Shown here: positions 17,728-26,406 of the stretch, one piece after another
Position numbering within the stretch: position 1 is the first letter of the stretch
How the letters are laid out: every line of letters begins with the position of its first letter
NCBI RefSeq assembly: GCF_038003045.1
Contig: NZ_JBBOOK010000001.1
Location: 2,294,001-2,358,000, forward strand
Reading direction: 5' to 3'
Length of the DNA stretch: 64,000 nucleotides
Source: Sporosarcina sp. FSL W7-1349
Lineage (GTDB): Bacteria; Bacillota; Bacilli; Bacillales_A; Planococcaceae
Notes under the pieces: generated by a model
Databases searched by the model: none
Told to the model about the DNA's origin: nothing
Seen by the model: the letters and a program-made list of their open reading frames with translations, nothing else
Made by a program: the position numbers and the translations under genes

Positions 17728-18271
17728 ACGCGATGACATAGTCGCGAACAGTATTGTCTTCCATAAGGATTTCTTTCAAGTATTTTTTGGCTCGGAACAG
17801 TCTGGATTTCACTGTGCCGATCGACACCTTCATCACTTCTGCAATTTCCATCAAAGAGTATTGATAGACATAAAAGTATTCAATCGTTTTTTTGTAAATA
17901 TGATCCAACTCGCTGATTTTTTCTTGTACCCGTACTTGAATATCGTTTCGTTCCAGCAGCTCAGGTGGTGTCGGTCCATCGCTTTCCACCAAGTCCAACA
18001 GCGGCACATCGAGTGTTTCGGGTTGATTCATCACATGTTTGCTGCGTCTGACGTCTTTCCGGTATCGGTCACGGAATGTGTTCATGCAAATTGTCGTCAA
18101 CCAGGCTTTCATATGGTCGACATCCGCCATCCGTCCACTGTAGCGGACGACTTTCACCCAAACATCCTGCATCAGATCTTCCGCTTCTTCTTTGTTGCGG
18201 GTTAGTTTCAAGCATAGGTGATATATGTATCGTCCGTATTCTTCATATAGTTCGTTCAAATTCTGGTTCAT
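17726..18271 (-). CDS. ECF-type RNA polymerase sigma factor
   Basis: 181 aa from the ATG at 18271 (GGGGGCG 7 nt upstream). Region 2 is ELYEEYGRYIYHLCLKLTRNKEEAEDLMQDVWVKV with the typical D-L-x-Q-D-V-W signature; region 4 is YKKTIEYFYVYQYSLMEIAEVMKVSIGTVKSRLFRAKKYLKEIL, its helix-turn-helix reading the -35 element. The 60-residue linker is acidic. No anti-sigma gene follows: a terminator sits on the stop codon and the next gene is on the same strand but unrelated. Control may therefore be transcriptional or by a distant partner. Confidence 0.88.
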   Translation of the reverse strand: MNQNLNELYEEYGRYIYHLCLKLTRNKEEAEDLMQDVWVKVVRYSGRMADVDHMKAWLTTICMNTFRDRYRKDVRRSKHVMNQPETLDVPLLDLVESDGPTPPELLERNDIQVRVQEKISELDHIYKKTIEYFYVYQYSLMEIAEVMKVSIGTVKSRLFRAKKYLKEILMEDNTVRDYVIA

Positions 18272-18413
18272 ATTGTAGCGCCCCCGTATTCTTACTGTTG
18301 ATACCATTATCGGCAATACGGAGATTACAAACCATCGGATTCTCTTTCAGTTGGCTTACAAACTTGTAAGCATGTTGAAAAATAAGTGAACAGAACATTG
18401 GATCCGCTTATTT

Positions 18414-19664
18414 TCAGGTGGCCGGCGTCTCATTTTCCTCTTCCTTGATCGTGATCTTCATTCGCAAAATTCGGCTCCGATCCATCTCTTCAATTTCAAA
18501 GCGCAGATTTTCATACGTAAAGCGTTCCCCCGGCTCGGGAAGATGGCCGAGCTCTTGCAGGACAAATCCGCCCAAGGTTTCATTATCGGTAGGCAGTTCA
18601 ATATCCATCAGTTCCATCGCATCGACAATTTCCAGCCGCCCGTGGCAGATGAGCATCGTGTCCGTTTTTTCATAGACCAGCTCTTCCTCTTCTTGGTCCG
18701 TCTCGTCCTCAATATCTTGTCCGATCATTTCCTCGATGATATCCTCTTGCGTCACGATACCGAGCGTCCCGCCATACTCGTCCAATACGATCGCCATATG
18801 CTTTTTCTTCGAAAGCATCAGCTTGAAAACACGTTCGACACTGGAAGATTGGACGACATAGAGTGGATCTCGGTCGATCAGTTCTCCTAGCTTCCGGTCC
18901 GGCTCCAACGACCAGCTAATAATCATTTTAGAATAAAAGACCCCGACAATTGCATCCATGCTTTCCTCATACACGGGATAGCGGGTATATGAATGCTCCA
19001 AGATCGTATCCCGCACTTCCTCGTAAGTGGAGTCGATCGACAGGCCGACAATGTCCGTACGGTGCGTCTCCAGCACGTCCGACACGTCTTTCTCCGGAAA
19101 GTCGAGCACCCCTTTCAAGCGAAGGGATTCATCTTGTTCAAACGTCCCTTCAATGGAAGCGATATCCACTAACGAACGAAGATCCTCTTTTGTCAACGTC
19201 GCCTCCGTCACTGTACCTTTCGAAATGATGCGGATGAAAAGATTGGTGAACATGGACAGCAAGGCGGTAATCGGAGTCATGACTTTAACGATAAGACTGA
19301 TGGTCGGCGCAACGACATACGCGACACGATCCGCAAACGTCGCGGCGATGGTCTTTGGCAACACCTCTCCGAAAACGATCAAAATGACAGTCAGCACCCC
19401 TGTCCATATTCCAACATTGGCCCCTTTGTCGATGGCAATCATCGTGACGATAGTCGGCATCATAATATTGGCAATATTATTCCCGATCAAAATCGCAGTG
19501 ATCATGCGATCCGGTTTTGAAATGAGTCGTTGCAGACGGATCGCTTGCTTGTCCCCCTGATCCGCCCGGAACTGGACTTTCATTCGATTTACAGCGGTTA
19601 GGGCCGTTTCACTTCCCGACAGGAAAAACGACAAGAATAAAAAGAATCCGAGCGCGATAAACAA
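18414..19664 (-). CDS. CNNM/CBS-domain (HlyC/CorC) membrane protein, likely Mg2+ or Na+ transporter
   Basis: 416 aa. The N-terminal CNNM (DUF21) domain shows the conserved LSGSETALTAVNR, LIGNNIANI and VFGEVLPKTIA across four hydrophobic segments. Two CBS domains follow (THRTDIVGLSIDSTYEEV... and DPLYVVQSSSVERVFKLML...VTQEDIIEEMIG), then an acidic stretch and a CorC_HlyC C-terminal domain. Relatives in Bacillota export or regulate Mg2+. The TTG start at 19664 is supported by GGAGGG 6 nt upstream; the frame begins with a hydrophobic helix as expected. Confidence 0.9.
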   Translation of the reverse strand: MFIALGFFLFLSFFLSGSETALTAVNRMKVQFRADQGDKQAIRLQRLISKPDRMITAILIGNNIANIMMPTIVTMIAIDKGANVGIWTGVLTVILIVFGEVLPKTIAATFADRVAYVVAPTISLIVKVMTPITALLSMFTNLFIRIISKGTVTEATLTKEDLRSLVDIASIEGTFEQDESLRLKGVLDFPEKDVSDVLETHRTDIVGLSIDSTYEEVRDTILEHSYTRYPVYEESMDAIVGVFYSKMIISWSLEPDRKLGELIDRDPLYVVQSSSVERVFKLMLSKKKHMAIVLDEYGGTLGIVTQEDIIEEMIGQDIEDETDQEEEELVYEKTDTMLICHGRLEIVDAMELMDIELPTDNETLGGFVLQELGHLPEPGERFTYENLRFEIEEMDRSRILRMKITIKEEENETPAT

Positions 19665-19883
19665 AGGCAGTCCCTCCAGGATAAGTTCGAATTGAGTCTG
19701 TACTTAATCAAATAGGCCTCTGTACAATAGTTCCACCAGAGACTTTAGAACGTCGGCTAACTAATGTTAGAACTTTCGAATATCATACCATACCAACCTC
19801 GTCAAGTCTGTCCTCCTCACTTAACTTCTTTCCTTCTGTTATACTGTTTCCAAACATGAAAATTTGTGAAATGAGGGATTGAA

Positions 19884-21281
19884 GTGGATCATATCAATGG
19901 GTTAGACAATTATTTCAATGAAAATCGGGATGCGCATCTGGAGCAGTTGAAGGAATTTCTTCGCATCCCCAGCATCAGCTCACTCTCGGAACATAAAGCG
20001 GATATGCGGAAAGCAGCAGAGTGGTTAATGGATTCCTTCAAACAGGCGGGACTTGAAAACCTGTTCATCGATGAAACCGAAGGGCATCCCGTCGTGTACG
20101 GCGACTGGCTGCATGCGGAAGGAAAACCGACCATTCTTGTATATGGACATTATGATGTACAGCCGGTCGATCCGTTGAATTTATGGGAGAGCCAACCATT
20201 TGAGCCCGAAATCCGGGACAATAAAATTTATGCACGCGGCGCCAGTGATGATAAAGGGCAGGTGTTCATGCATGTAAAAGTCGTCGAGGCATTAATGGCG
20301 AAGAATGGTGAATTACCTGTTAATGTGAAGTTCATCATCGAAGGCGAAGAGGAAGTGGGCAGTCCCAACCTGGAATCGTATATCGAGGCGAACAAGGAAA
20401 AACTAGCAGCTGACGTCATCGTTATTTCGGATACTGGCTTGGCAGGACCGGGACAGCCGGCCGTCTGTTATGGATTGCGCGGGTTGGCCGGTGTGCAGAT
20501 CGATGTCCGGGGTGCCAAAGGCGATCTTCATTCCGGATTGTATGGAGGGGGCATCCAAAACCCGATCCATGCGTTGGCATCCATCGTCGCTTCGTTCCAT
20601 GACCAGGAAGGCACGATTACGGTGGATGGATTTTATGACAATGTCCGGCCGCTGACGGACGAAGAACGGGCGGCGTATGCGGCGTTGGATTTCGATGAAG
20701 AGGCGTTGAAACAAGAAGTCGGCGTCACCGAGTTATTCGGGGAAAAAGGGTTTAGCCATTTGGAACGGACGTGGACGCGGCCGACCCTCGAAGTGAATGG
20801 CATCTTCGGCGGCTTTTCCGGAGAAGGCATTAAAACCGTATTGCCCGCAGAAGCTGGGACAAAAATCACATGCCGCCTCGTGCCGGACCAAGACCCGGAA
20901 GAAATTGTCGAGAAGTTGAAAGCCCATATCGAAAAACATAAACCGGCGGGCGTCACGGTGACAGTCAGCGAATTCGACAAAGGAAAACCGTTCATCACGC
21001 CGTTCGACCACCCCGCTATCCAAGCGGCCGGCCGTTCATATGAAAAGGTATACCGCGTGCCGACCGCCTACACACGCGGAGGCGGCTCGATTCCGATCGT
21101 CGCCGCATTTGATGAACTCTTGCAAGTTCCTGTCGTTCTCATGGGATTCGGACTGGATACGGAAAACTTCCATGCGCCAAACGAACACTTCCATTTAGAG
21201 AACTTCGACAAAGGATTGCGCGTCATCGGAGATTATTACTATGAAATCGCAGGATTAACGGGCGAGGAATTGAAGAAATAA
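19884..21281 (+). CDS. M20-family dipeptidase
   Basis: 465 aa, M20 metallopeptidase of the CNDP/dipeptidase branch. Zinc-site motifs in order: GHYDVQP (His, Asp), ARGASDDKG (bridging Asp), EGEEEVGS (catalytic Glu and ligand Glu), VISDTG, and the C-terminal ENFHAPNEHFHLENF (His). The lid/dimerisation domain begins at LHSGLYGG. It hydrolyses dipeptides in the cytosol. The GTG start at 19884 follows GAGGGATTGAA. It appears monocistronic; the 219 bp upstream is A+T-rich and shared with the divergent CNNM gene. Confidence 0.92.
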   Translation: MDHINGLDNYFNENRDAHLEQLKEFLRIPSISSLSEHKADMRKAAEWLMDSFKQAGLENLFIDETEGHPVVYGDWLHAEGKPTILVYGHYDVQPVDPLNLWESQPFEPEIRDNKIYARGASDDKGQVFMHVKVVEALMAKNGELPVNVKFIIEGEEEVGSPNLESYIEANKEKLAADVIVISDTGLAGPGQPAVCYGLRGLAGVQIDVRGAKGDLHSGLYGGGIQNPIHALASIVASFHDQEGTITVDGFYDNVRPLTDEERAAYAALDFDEEALKQEVGVTELFGEKGFSHLERTWTRPTLEVNGIFGGFSGEGIKTVLPAEAGTKITCRLVPDQDPEEIVEKLKAHIEKHKPAGVTVTVSEFDKGKPFITPFDHPAIQAAGRSYEKVYRVPTAYTRGGGSIPIVAAFDELLQVPVVLMGFGLDTENFHAPNEHFHLENFDKGLRVIGDYYYEIAGLTGEELKK

Positions 21282-21394
21282 ATTCTCTAGGTCGGCTGGC
21301 ACCCCGTATTAAGCGATGAGCGCCGAAACGGAAGTTATAAGCGCGGGCGCAGCATATATGAGCGCTCCCCCGCGACCTACCATGGAATACACAA

Positions 21395-21450
21395 AAGGGG
21401 CTGTCACAGGTAGTCAGTTTTCACTGACTTCCCGGACGGCCCCTTGTTTT
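21395..21450. terminator. Large compound hairpin between dipeptidase and nitroreductase genes
   Basis: An outer arm AAGGGGCTGTC / GACGGCCCCTT encloses an inner arm AGTCAGT-TTTC-ACTGACT. U-rich flanks exist on both strands, so it can end both convergent transcripts. The inner AGTCAGT/ACTGACT unit resembles a hairpin at 25190-25206. Confidence 0.7.
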
Positions 21451-22037
21451 TATTCTTCTTCGCTAGCATTTCCATAGTATGTGACGATTTCCTCGAGCGG
21501 TTTACGTGGACGGGCTTTCGGAATTTCATCATAGTAGCCGAATTGCAGCATGCTGATGATCCGCTCGCCCGACTGGACGCCCAAGGCTTCCCGTAATTTC
21601 GGATGATCCAGGAAGACCGGTGTTTTCCAGCATGTCCCGATTCCTCGATCCCACGCTAACAGCTGGATGTTCTGGATACAGGTGCTGGCGGCTGCAAAAT
21701 CTTCGAGGCGCTCTTTCTGCCGGGCATCCTCCGGTACGATGACCATGGCTACCGCGCCGGCGCCAGTGAATTTTTTCATCTGCTTTTCCAAGTCTTCGGG
21801 AGTTAGCTCTTTCCAGTTCGGGACGCCGTATTCACGCAACACTTCCAAAAAACCCGTGTATTGTTTTCCGGATGCTACGACAAAGCGCCATGGATTACGG
21901 TTTCCGTGATTGGGTGCCCAAACTGCATCCTCTAGAATCGCTTCAATATCTTCTTGATCCACCGGCTGTCCGTTGAAGTTTTTAATTGAACGTCTTGTCC
22001 GAATGGCTTCTCTAACAGACAATGTTTGTTGATTCAT
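21450..22037 (-). CDS. Nitroreductase-family FMN enzyme
   Basis: 195 aa, nitroreductase fold. The start SVREAIRTRRSIKNFNGQPVDQEDIEAILEDAVWAPNHGNRNPWRF holds the FMN-phosphate-binding R-R-S and the substrate loop, and the C-terminal GIGTCWKTPVFLDHPKLREALGV closes the FMN site, closest in style to YdjA/YfhC-type members. It would reduce nitro, quinone or related compounds with NAD(P)H. The physiological substrate is unknown. Confidence 0.88.
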   Translation of the reverse strand: MNQQTLSVREAIRTRRSIKNFNGQPVDQEDIEAILEDAVWAPNHGNRNPWRFVVASGKQYTGFLEVLREYGVPNWKELTPEDLEKQMKKFTGAGAVAMVIVPEDARQKERLEDFAAASTCIQNIQLLAWDRGIGTCWKTPVFLDHPKLREALGVQSGERIISMLQFGYYDEIPKARPRKPLEEIVTYYGNASEEE

Positions 22038-22198
22038 ACCTCATGTCCCCTTTTTATATACTCCCTCCAGTATACCGTACTTTGTCTGGCCGCACACCCC
22101 TTCGTTCACTCCGCCTCTTAATCTACTGGACATTCTGATTACTTTTCATGATATAGTAAAAATAGAAGCAAAATTGACGAAAAAGGATGATCCGATTT

Positions 22199-23044
22199 AT
22201 GAAAAAGAAACCGCTTGCCTGGATAGTGGACAGCACTGCCTATGTTCCTGAGTATCTTCGGCAACATCCTGATTTCTTTACAGTTCCGTTGACAATACAT
22301 TTCGGGGAAAAGCAATACATCGATGGAGTCGACTTGACGCCCGAACAGCTGTACGTGCAAATCAAGGATACAGAAGAGTTTCCGAAAACTTCCCAACCGT
22401 CTGCCGGGGAATTTGCGGAGCGCTTTCGGAAGATTGCCGAAGGATATGAGCAGGCAATTGCGGTGCATGTCTCCAGCAAACTAAGCGGGACGCTTGCCTC
22501 TTCGACGGCAGGGGCGGAGTTGGCGGGATTTCCAATCACCTTCATCGATTCCCTATCCCTGTCGTATGGCATTACGGGGTTGATTGAAAAAGGGATGGAA
22601 CTACATGAAAATGGAGCTACGATTCCGGAAATCAAAAGCCGACTCGAGAAAATGGCAGGGACTCTCCAAAACTTCATCCTGATCGGCCAGCTCGAACAAC
22701 TTTACAAAGGCGGCCGGATGAGCGGCGTCCAGTTTTTCCTCGGCAGTTTGCTGAAGGTGAAACCGATTGTCCAGATTTCCAGCAAAGGGGAATTGGAAGC
22801 AATCGACAAAGTTCGTTCCGAGAAAAAAGCCCTTCAATATTTGGTCGATCGCGTGGTGGAAAGCCATACCCCCCGCCGAAAGAAAATCCATCTGATGCAA
22901 GGGAATGTGATGGAGCAGGCCATCCAACTTAAACAAATGATTGCCGAGCAAGTACCCGGAATTGAAGTGGAAATCGGTGACATCAGCTCGACGCTCGCCG
23001 TCCATGCCGGGGAAGGCACGTTGGCTGTCTTGTGGTTTGATTGA
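22199..23044 (+). CDS. DegV-family fatty-acid-binding protein (FakB-like)
   Basis: 281 aa. The signature IVDSTAYVPEYL at the N-terminus, TSQPSAGEF (the T-S-Q-P-S loop that holds the fatty-acid carboxylate) and HVSSKLSGTLASS are diagnostic. Family members present fatty acid to the kinase FakA for phosphorylation. The ATG at 22199 fits the ribosome site AAAAGGATG; the ATG at 22187 lies inside that site. Confidence 0.9.
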   Translation: MKKKPLAWIVDSTAYVPEYLRQHPDFFTVPLTIHFGEKQYIDGVDLTPEQLYVQIKDTEEFPKTSQPSAGEFAERFRKIAEGYEQAIAVHVSSKLSGTLASSTAGAELAGFPITFIDSLSLSYGITGLIEKGMELHENGATIPEIKSRLEKMAGTLQNFILIGQLEQLYKGGRMSGVQFFLGSLLKVKPIVQISSKGELEAIDKVRSEKKALQYLVDRVVESHTPRRKKIHLMQGNVMEQAIQLKQMIAEQVPGIEVEIGDISSTLAVHAGEGTLAVLWFD

Positions 23045-23054
23045 ATAAATGAAA

Positions 23055-23090
23055 TAAAGCTGTTCAACCCGGCCGGTTGAACAGCTTTCA
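23055..23090. terminator. Bidirectional intrinsic terminator
   Basis: AAAGCTGTTCAACC-CGGCC-GGTTGAACAGCTTT, a 14-bp perfect stem between the convergent degV-like and amidase-domain genes, with U-runs both ways. Confidence 0.9.
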
Positions 23091-23091
23091 T

Positions 23092-23577
23092 TTACGAAAA
23101 TTGGTCATTGATTTTAAAGAAAATGTATTTCGCGTTTGGCGAGTAGGCATAGGAGTCCTTGTAGTCCCAATGGCGTTGCCGGACATCGTAGGTATGCGCG
23201 TTGACGAGCGGAGTGGCCCCGTCTTTTGCTGTGACAATCGTAGAATGGTCGAACCGGCCGTCCCCTTGGAAGTCATAGGCAATGACATCGCCCAAGTCGA
23301 GTTCTTCAGCGGAAGATACTTGCCTCGCCGTCAAGCCTTTTTTTGACCCCGCCAAATACCAGCGCAGCGAATGAGCCACCGACCAACTGAAACTCCAGGT
23401 GCCTCCCTGGATCCACCAACCTCGTTCCCGATTCGGATATCCGTGCATCGGTGCCCCGCCGGCGAGCAAGCATTGGGAAATATAGCTCGTGCAATCTACG
23501 TCGAACGCGGGAAAAGCCGGGTTGCGGCCATTCCACCATTGATTGGCGTAGTCCACCGCCGCTTGTCGATTATACAT
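23092..23577 (-). CDS. Amidase_6 (putative amidase) domain protein
   Basis: 161 aa, nearly all one PF12671-type domain of the NlpC/P60-like cysteine peptidase class. [43 protein letters not shown] carries the catalytic Cys in [28 protein letters not shown] carries the His; NAHT is also typical. No signal peptide is present, and many Bacillales homologues lack one here as well. The substrate is unknown; cell-wall peptide amidase activity is assumed from the fold. The 291 bp upstream (23578-23868) are A+T-rich with no gene I can support. Confidence 0.82.
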   Translation of the reverse strand: MYNRQAAVDYANQWWNGRNPAFPAFDVDCTSYISQCLLAGGAPMHGYPNRERGWWIQGGTWSFSWSVAHSLRWYLAGSKKGLTARQVSSAEELDLGDVIAYDFQGDGRFDHSTIVTAKDGATPLVNAHTYDVRQRHWDYKDSYAYSPNAKYIFFKINDQFS

Positions 23578-23868
23578 TATTCATCGCCCCCTCCCCCAAT
23601 CTTATGAGGAAAAGAGAAATAGCATTCCTTCGCCTATTTTATCTCCAAAAGCTTCTCCACAATTTCAACCTACCGATTAAATGAAAAAAGGAAATAGGAA
23701 AATAGTGTCGAAATACTCGGATATGTAAATTGTATTATTAAAACACTTTGAAATTATAAAATAAAGGACGATTTTCTTATGATAAATTACCTCAAGCACA
23801 TAATTAAATAAGAGTTATGCTTTTTCTTTACGGAAAACCAGCTTATATTTCATAAAGAAGGTGACAAT

Positions 23869-25086
23869 TTGGAGGCTTTTGTCGGAAGACAACCCATTTT
23901 CACTAGAAATCAGGAAGTTTTTGCATACGAGCTTCTGTATCGCAATAGTCAGCTCAACTTTTATTCCGAGATTGATGGCGATCAAGCAACGATAGATGTT
24001 TTGATTAACAGCTACTTAAATATCGGGATTACAGAACTTTCGAATGGCAAACCATGTTTTATCAATTTCACGGAAAAGCTGCTTTGTCTTAGAATCCCCA
24101 CTTTCTTCCGTCCGTCTGAAATTGTAGTTGAAATCCTGGAGTCTATTGAGATAACGAAAGAATTAGTGGATATTTGTATAGACCTTAAACGATTAGGCTA
24201 TCAAATCGCATTGGATGATTTTGTTATAAACACAGATAACCCATATACTTATGCGTTAATAGAACAAGCGGACTTTATTAAAATTGATTTTCAGGGAACT
24301 TCGGATGAAGCAAGGAAGAAAACAGAGCTGCTGGTACAAAAGTATAAGAAAAAAATGCTTGCCGAAAAAATTGAAACCATGAAGGAATTCAATGAAGCCG
24401 TTGAAAGTGGTTATACCTATTTTCAAGGTTTCTTTTTCTCAAAGCCGGTCATCGTCTCTGCGCGGAAAATTCCCGAGTCTTTTCATAACTACCCTAGAAT
24501 TATTAATCTTTTATCTCAAAGCGAACCAAATATAAATGACATAACAAAAATCATTGAGCAGGATCTATCTTTGTCTTATAAGTTACTTAAACTAATTAAC
24601 ACGGCGGGGTATCGACAAAAAAATAAGATAAACTCCATCCGTCAGGCTATTGTTCTACTTGGACTAGATGAACTTCGTAAATGGATTTATGTACTTTCGA
24701 TAAGAGAAAATGTTCTTGCGGAGAATGATCGATTTAAAGAAATCATTCGATTGAGCTTAATCAGGGCAAGAATGTGCGAACAGATTGCTATCCAGATGAA
24801 AATACCACAAGCATCAGCATTTTTTATCACCGGCATGTTTTCCCTAATGGATGCCTTACTGGGGAAAGAAATGGATGAAGTGTTACATATTTTGCCTTTG
24901 CAAGAAGATATCACCGATGCACTCAAAGGCACTTCAAATGCGCTGCGGGATACACTTGAATTATCTATCTCGGTTGAAAAGGGGGACTGGGAAGCGATGA
25001 TAAGCGGATGTGCCCTATTCGGGATTTCCGATGAAAAAGTGTTTCAGTTCTATCATGAGGCATTGAAATGGGCAGCTTCTTTGTGA
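23869..25086 (+). CDS. EAL-HDOD signalling protein (YuxH-like)
   Basis: 405 aa. N-terminal EAL-like domain: YELLYRN replaces the E-x-L motif, followed by INFTEKLL, VVEILES, ALDDFVIN, IKIDF, AEKIET and YFQGFFFSKP. Most positions of a c-di-GMP phosphodiesterase are echoed, but DDFG has become DDFV and the loop is altered, so binding without hydrolysis is possible. The C-terminal HDOD domain (residues about 200-400) is of the INxxG-type all-helical fold. The TTG start follows AGAAGGTGA. It is monocistronic; the role is probably regulatory. Confidence 0.85.
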   Translation: MEAFVGRQPIFTRNQEVFAYELLYRNSQLNFYSEIDGDQATIDVLINSYLNIGITELSNGKPCFINFTEKLLCLRIPTFFRPSEIVVEILESIEITKELVDICIDLKRLGYQIALDDFVINTDNPYTYALIEQADFIKIDFQGTSDEARKKTELLVQKYKKKMLAEKIETMKEFNEAVESGYTYFQGFFFSKPVIVSARKIPESFHNYPRIINLLSQSEPNINDITKIIEQDLSLSYKLLKLINTAGYRQKNKINSIRQAIVLLGLDELRKWIYVLSIRENVLAENDRFKEIIRLSLIRARMCEQIAIQMKIPQASAFFITGMFSLMDALLGKEMDEVLHILPLQEDITDALKGTSNALRDTLELSISVEKGDWEAMISGCALFGISDEKVFQFYHEALKWAASL

Positions 25087-25329
25087 TCATACGCAGAGAC
25101 TGTCCTGAATCCCGGAAAATCGTCCAGGGAGGCTCCCTTTCCGTGTGCGATTTTCCTAGCATAACCTAAAAAATGAGTCTATCCGATAAAGCCAGTTCTT
25201 ACTGACTTATTGGACAGCTCCTATGGTGTCAGCTATTTAAGCGCCTCTGTCCCCATCCCAAGTGGAAATTAGGAAACCTCATCCAATTCCCGACAACCCC
25301 CATACTTAAATTCAAGAGCAGATCACCAT
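25087..25329. repeat. Intergenic hairpins between the EAL-HDOD and lipoprotein genes
   Basis: Two structures: GGAAAATCG (25114-25122) pairs with CGATTTTCC (25148-25156), with GGGAG/CTCCC inside; then a segment around 25190-25206 carrying CAGTTCTTACTGACT, similar to the inner hairpin at 21410-21430. They sit between convergent genes and probably act as terminators. No gene is seen. Confidence 0.45.
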
Positions 25330-25974
25330 TTACTTTTGCTCTAAAGGTTCGACCACGATTTCGACACGCCGATTTTGGGCTCTGCCTTCTTCCGTGTCGT
25401 TGGAGGCGACCGGTTTTGTTTGACCATAGCCTGCCACTTCAAACTGGACATGTTCGGTGTTTACCAGCCCACTCAAATAATTTGCCACATTGGCCGCCCG
25501 TTCTTCAGACAAGGTCTGATTATAATTATCTTCCCCTTGGCTGTCCGTATGCCCGGCGATGAAAACACGCGCCCCTTCGTATTCGTTGAGCTCGACACTG
25601 ACTTGGTCCAATATGCCCGTCACTTTCGATTTCAAATCGCTTTGATCAAAATCAAAGAGCAAATCACTTGGCACTTCCACCGTAATTTCCTCTTCTTTCA
25701 CTTTCACCTGCACGTTAGGATGGAAGTTACCGGGATTGAAGGTCCCCGGTTTGAACGTGCCGGGGCTAAAGTTGCCCGGGTTGAATTCACCCGGATTAAA
25801 TTCTCCTGGACTGAAATTGCCTGGGCTGAAATTTCCCGGTTTGAACTCACCCGGTGTAAACTGTGGTTCTTCAGCCTGCTCCTCATCTTTGGCAGCCGCG
25901 TCCTCTTGGGCACTGCAACCTGCCGCGATGAATACCAAAAGCAACCCAATGCCGATTGTTTTCCACATTTTCAT
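25330..25974 (-). CDS. OmpA-family lipoprotein with F-x-P-G-x repeat linker
   Basis: 214 aa from the ATG at 25974 (GAGAGG upstream). Signal peptide MKMWKTIGIGLLLVFIAAGC ends in a lipobox (AAGC), so Cys20 should be lipidated and the protein held on the outer face of the membrane. Residues 39-86 are nine and a half copies of F-x-P-G-[ENT]. The C-terminal OmpA-like domain follows (SDLLFDFDQSDLK, IAGHTDSQGEDNYNQTLSEERAANVANYL, EVAGYGQTKPVASNDTEEGRAQNRRVEI), which binds peptidoglycan diaminopimelate in relatives. It likely tethers membrane to wall. The open frame runs on to 26193 upstream but has no start context there. Confidence 0.88.
   Translation of the reverse strand: MKMWKTIGIGLLLVFIAAGCSAQEDAAAKDEEQAEEPQFTPGEFKPGNFSPGNFSPGEFNPGEFNPGNFSPGTFKPGTFNPGNFHPNVQVKVKEEEITVEVPSDLLFDFDQSDLKSKVTGILDQVSVELNEYEGARVFIAGHTDSQGEDNYNQTLSEERAANVANYLSGLVNTEHVQFEVAGYGQTKPVASNDTEEGRAQNRRVEIVVEPLEQK
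25717..25860 (-). repeat. 15-bp tandem repeat coding F-x-P-G-x
   Basis: Residues 39-86 of the lipoprotein: FTPGE FKPGN FSPGN FSPGE FNPGE FNPGN FSPGT FKPGT FNPGN FHP. Phe, Pro and Gly are invariant; position 2 is T/K/S/N/H and position 5 is N/E/T. Confidence 0.9.
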
Positions 25975-26139
25975 ACGATTCGCCTCTCCTCTCCATTCCT
26001 TTATGTAATACGGATTTGGAGTGGATAGGATTCGGGCATTTCTTCCTGGTTCAGCGTCTTTTTTACTCGCAATTTCATCAATCGGGCACAGTCCGGACAC
26101 ACAAAAAGCGAACACTGACCGAACGCCGAGAAAAGGCAT

Positions 26140-26178
26140 AAAAAAAAGAACCGGGCAAAGGTTAATTTGACCCGGTTC
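26140..26178 (-). terminator. tRNA terminator left of the attachment site
   Basis: GAACCGGG ... CCCGGTTC stem with eight U on the minus strand, starting 8 nt after the CCA end of the tRNA fragment. It is the original terminator of the interrupted tRNA gene. Confidence 0.85.
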
Positions 26179-26185
26179 CTGCATA

Positions 26186-26230
26186 TGGAGCATAGGGGGT
26201 TCGAACCCCTGACCTTCACACTGCCAGTGT
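26186..26230 (-). other. tRNA-Ala(GGC) 3' fragment: prophage attachment site
   Basis: Minus strand reads from the anticodon loop CTGGCAG (26227-26221), stem TGTGA, variable AGGTC, T-arm AGGGG-TTCGAAC-CCCCT, then ATGCTCC and the CCA-type end at 26186. U at position 70 fits the G3:U70 mark of tRNA-Ala. The 5' side of the anticodon stem (GGACA) does not pair fully with TGTGA, and D-arm and acceptor 5' strand are absent, so homology stops inside the anticodon arm. This is the signature of integration into a tRNA gene. Confidence 0.85.
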
Positions 26231-26335
26231 CCAAGGGTAGGTTTTTACAGAAATTTTTATAGGGTGAAATGATTGATTAGACTGTACTTAAAGCTTATTA
26301 TACCACATCAAGAAACTTTATGAACTTTTAAGTTG

Positions 26336-26363
26336 GTCGGCAAAATGTCGGCAGATTGTCGGC
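26336..26363. repeat. Three GTCGGC direct repeats at 11-bp spacing next to the att site
   Basis: GTCGGC at 26336, 26347 and 26358, each followed by AAAAT, AGATT or GATAA. Placed about 110-130 bp inside the prophage from the tRNA core, they resemble arm-type integrase or excisionase sites. Confidence 0.45.
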
Positions 26364-26369
26364 GATAAA

Positions 26370-26402
26370 AAAAGAGAAGACTGCCGCGTCTTCTCTTTTT
26401 TA
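26370..26402 (-). terminator. Terminator of the parMR operon
   Basis: AAAGAGAAGAC / GTCTTCTCTTT stem with a short loop and U-run on the minus strand, immediately after the ParR-like gene. Confidence 0.85.
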
Positions 26403-26406
26403 TTTA

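Noticed and set aside
26186..26260. Intact tRNA gene at the prophage boundary
   Set aside because: No acceptor 5' strand, D-arm or complete anticodon stem; only the 3' 45 nt are present.
26336..26363. CRISPR-like spacing of short repeats
   Set aside because: Hexamers at 11-bp period are far too short and have no spacers; no CRISPR array or cas gene was found anywhere in the window.
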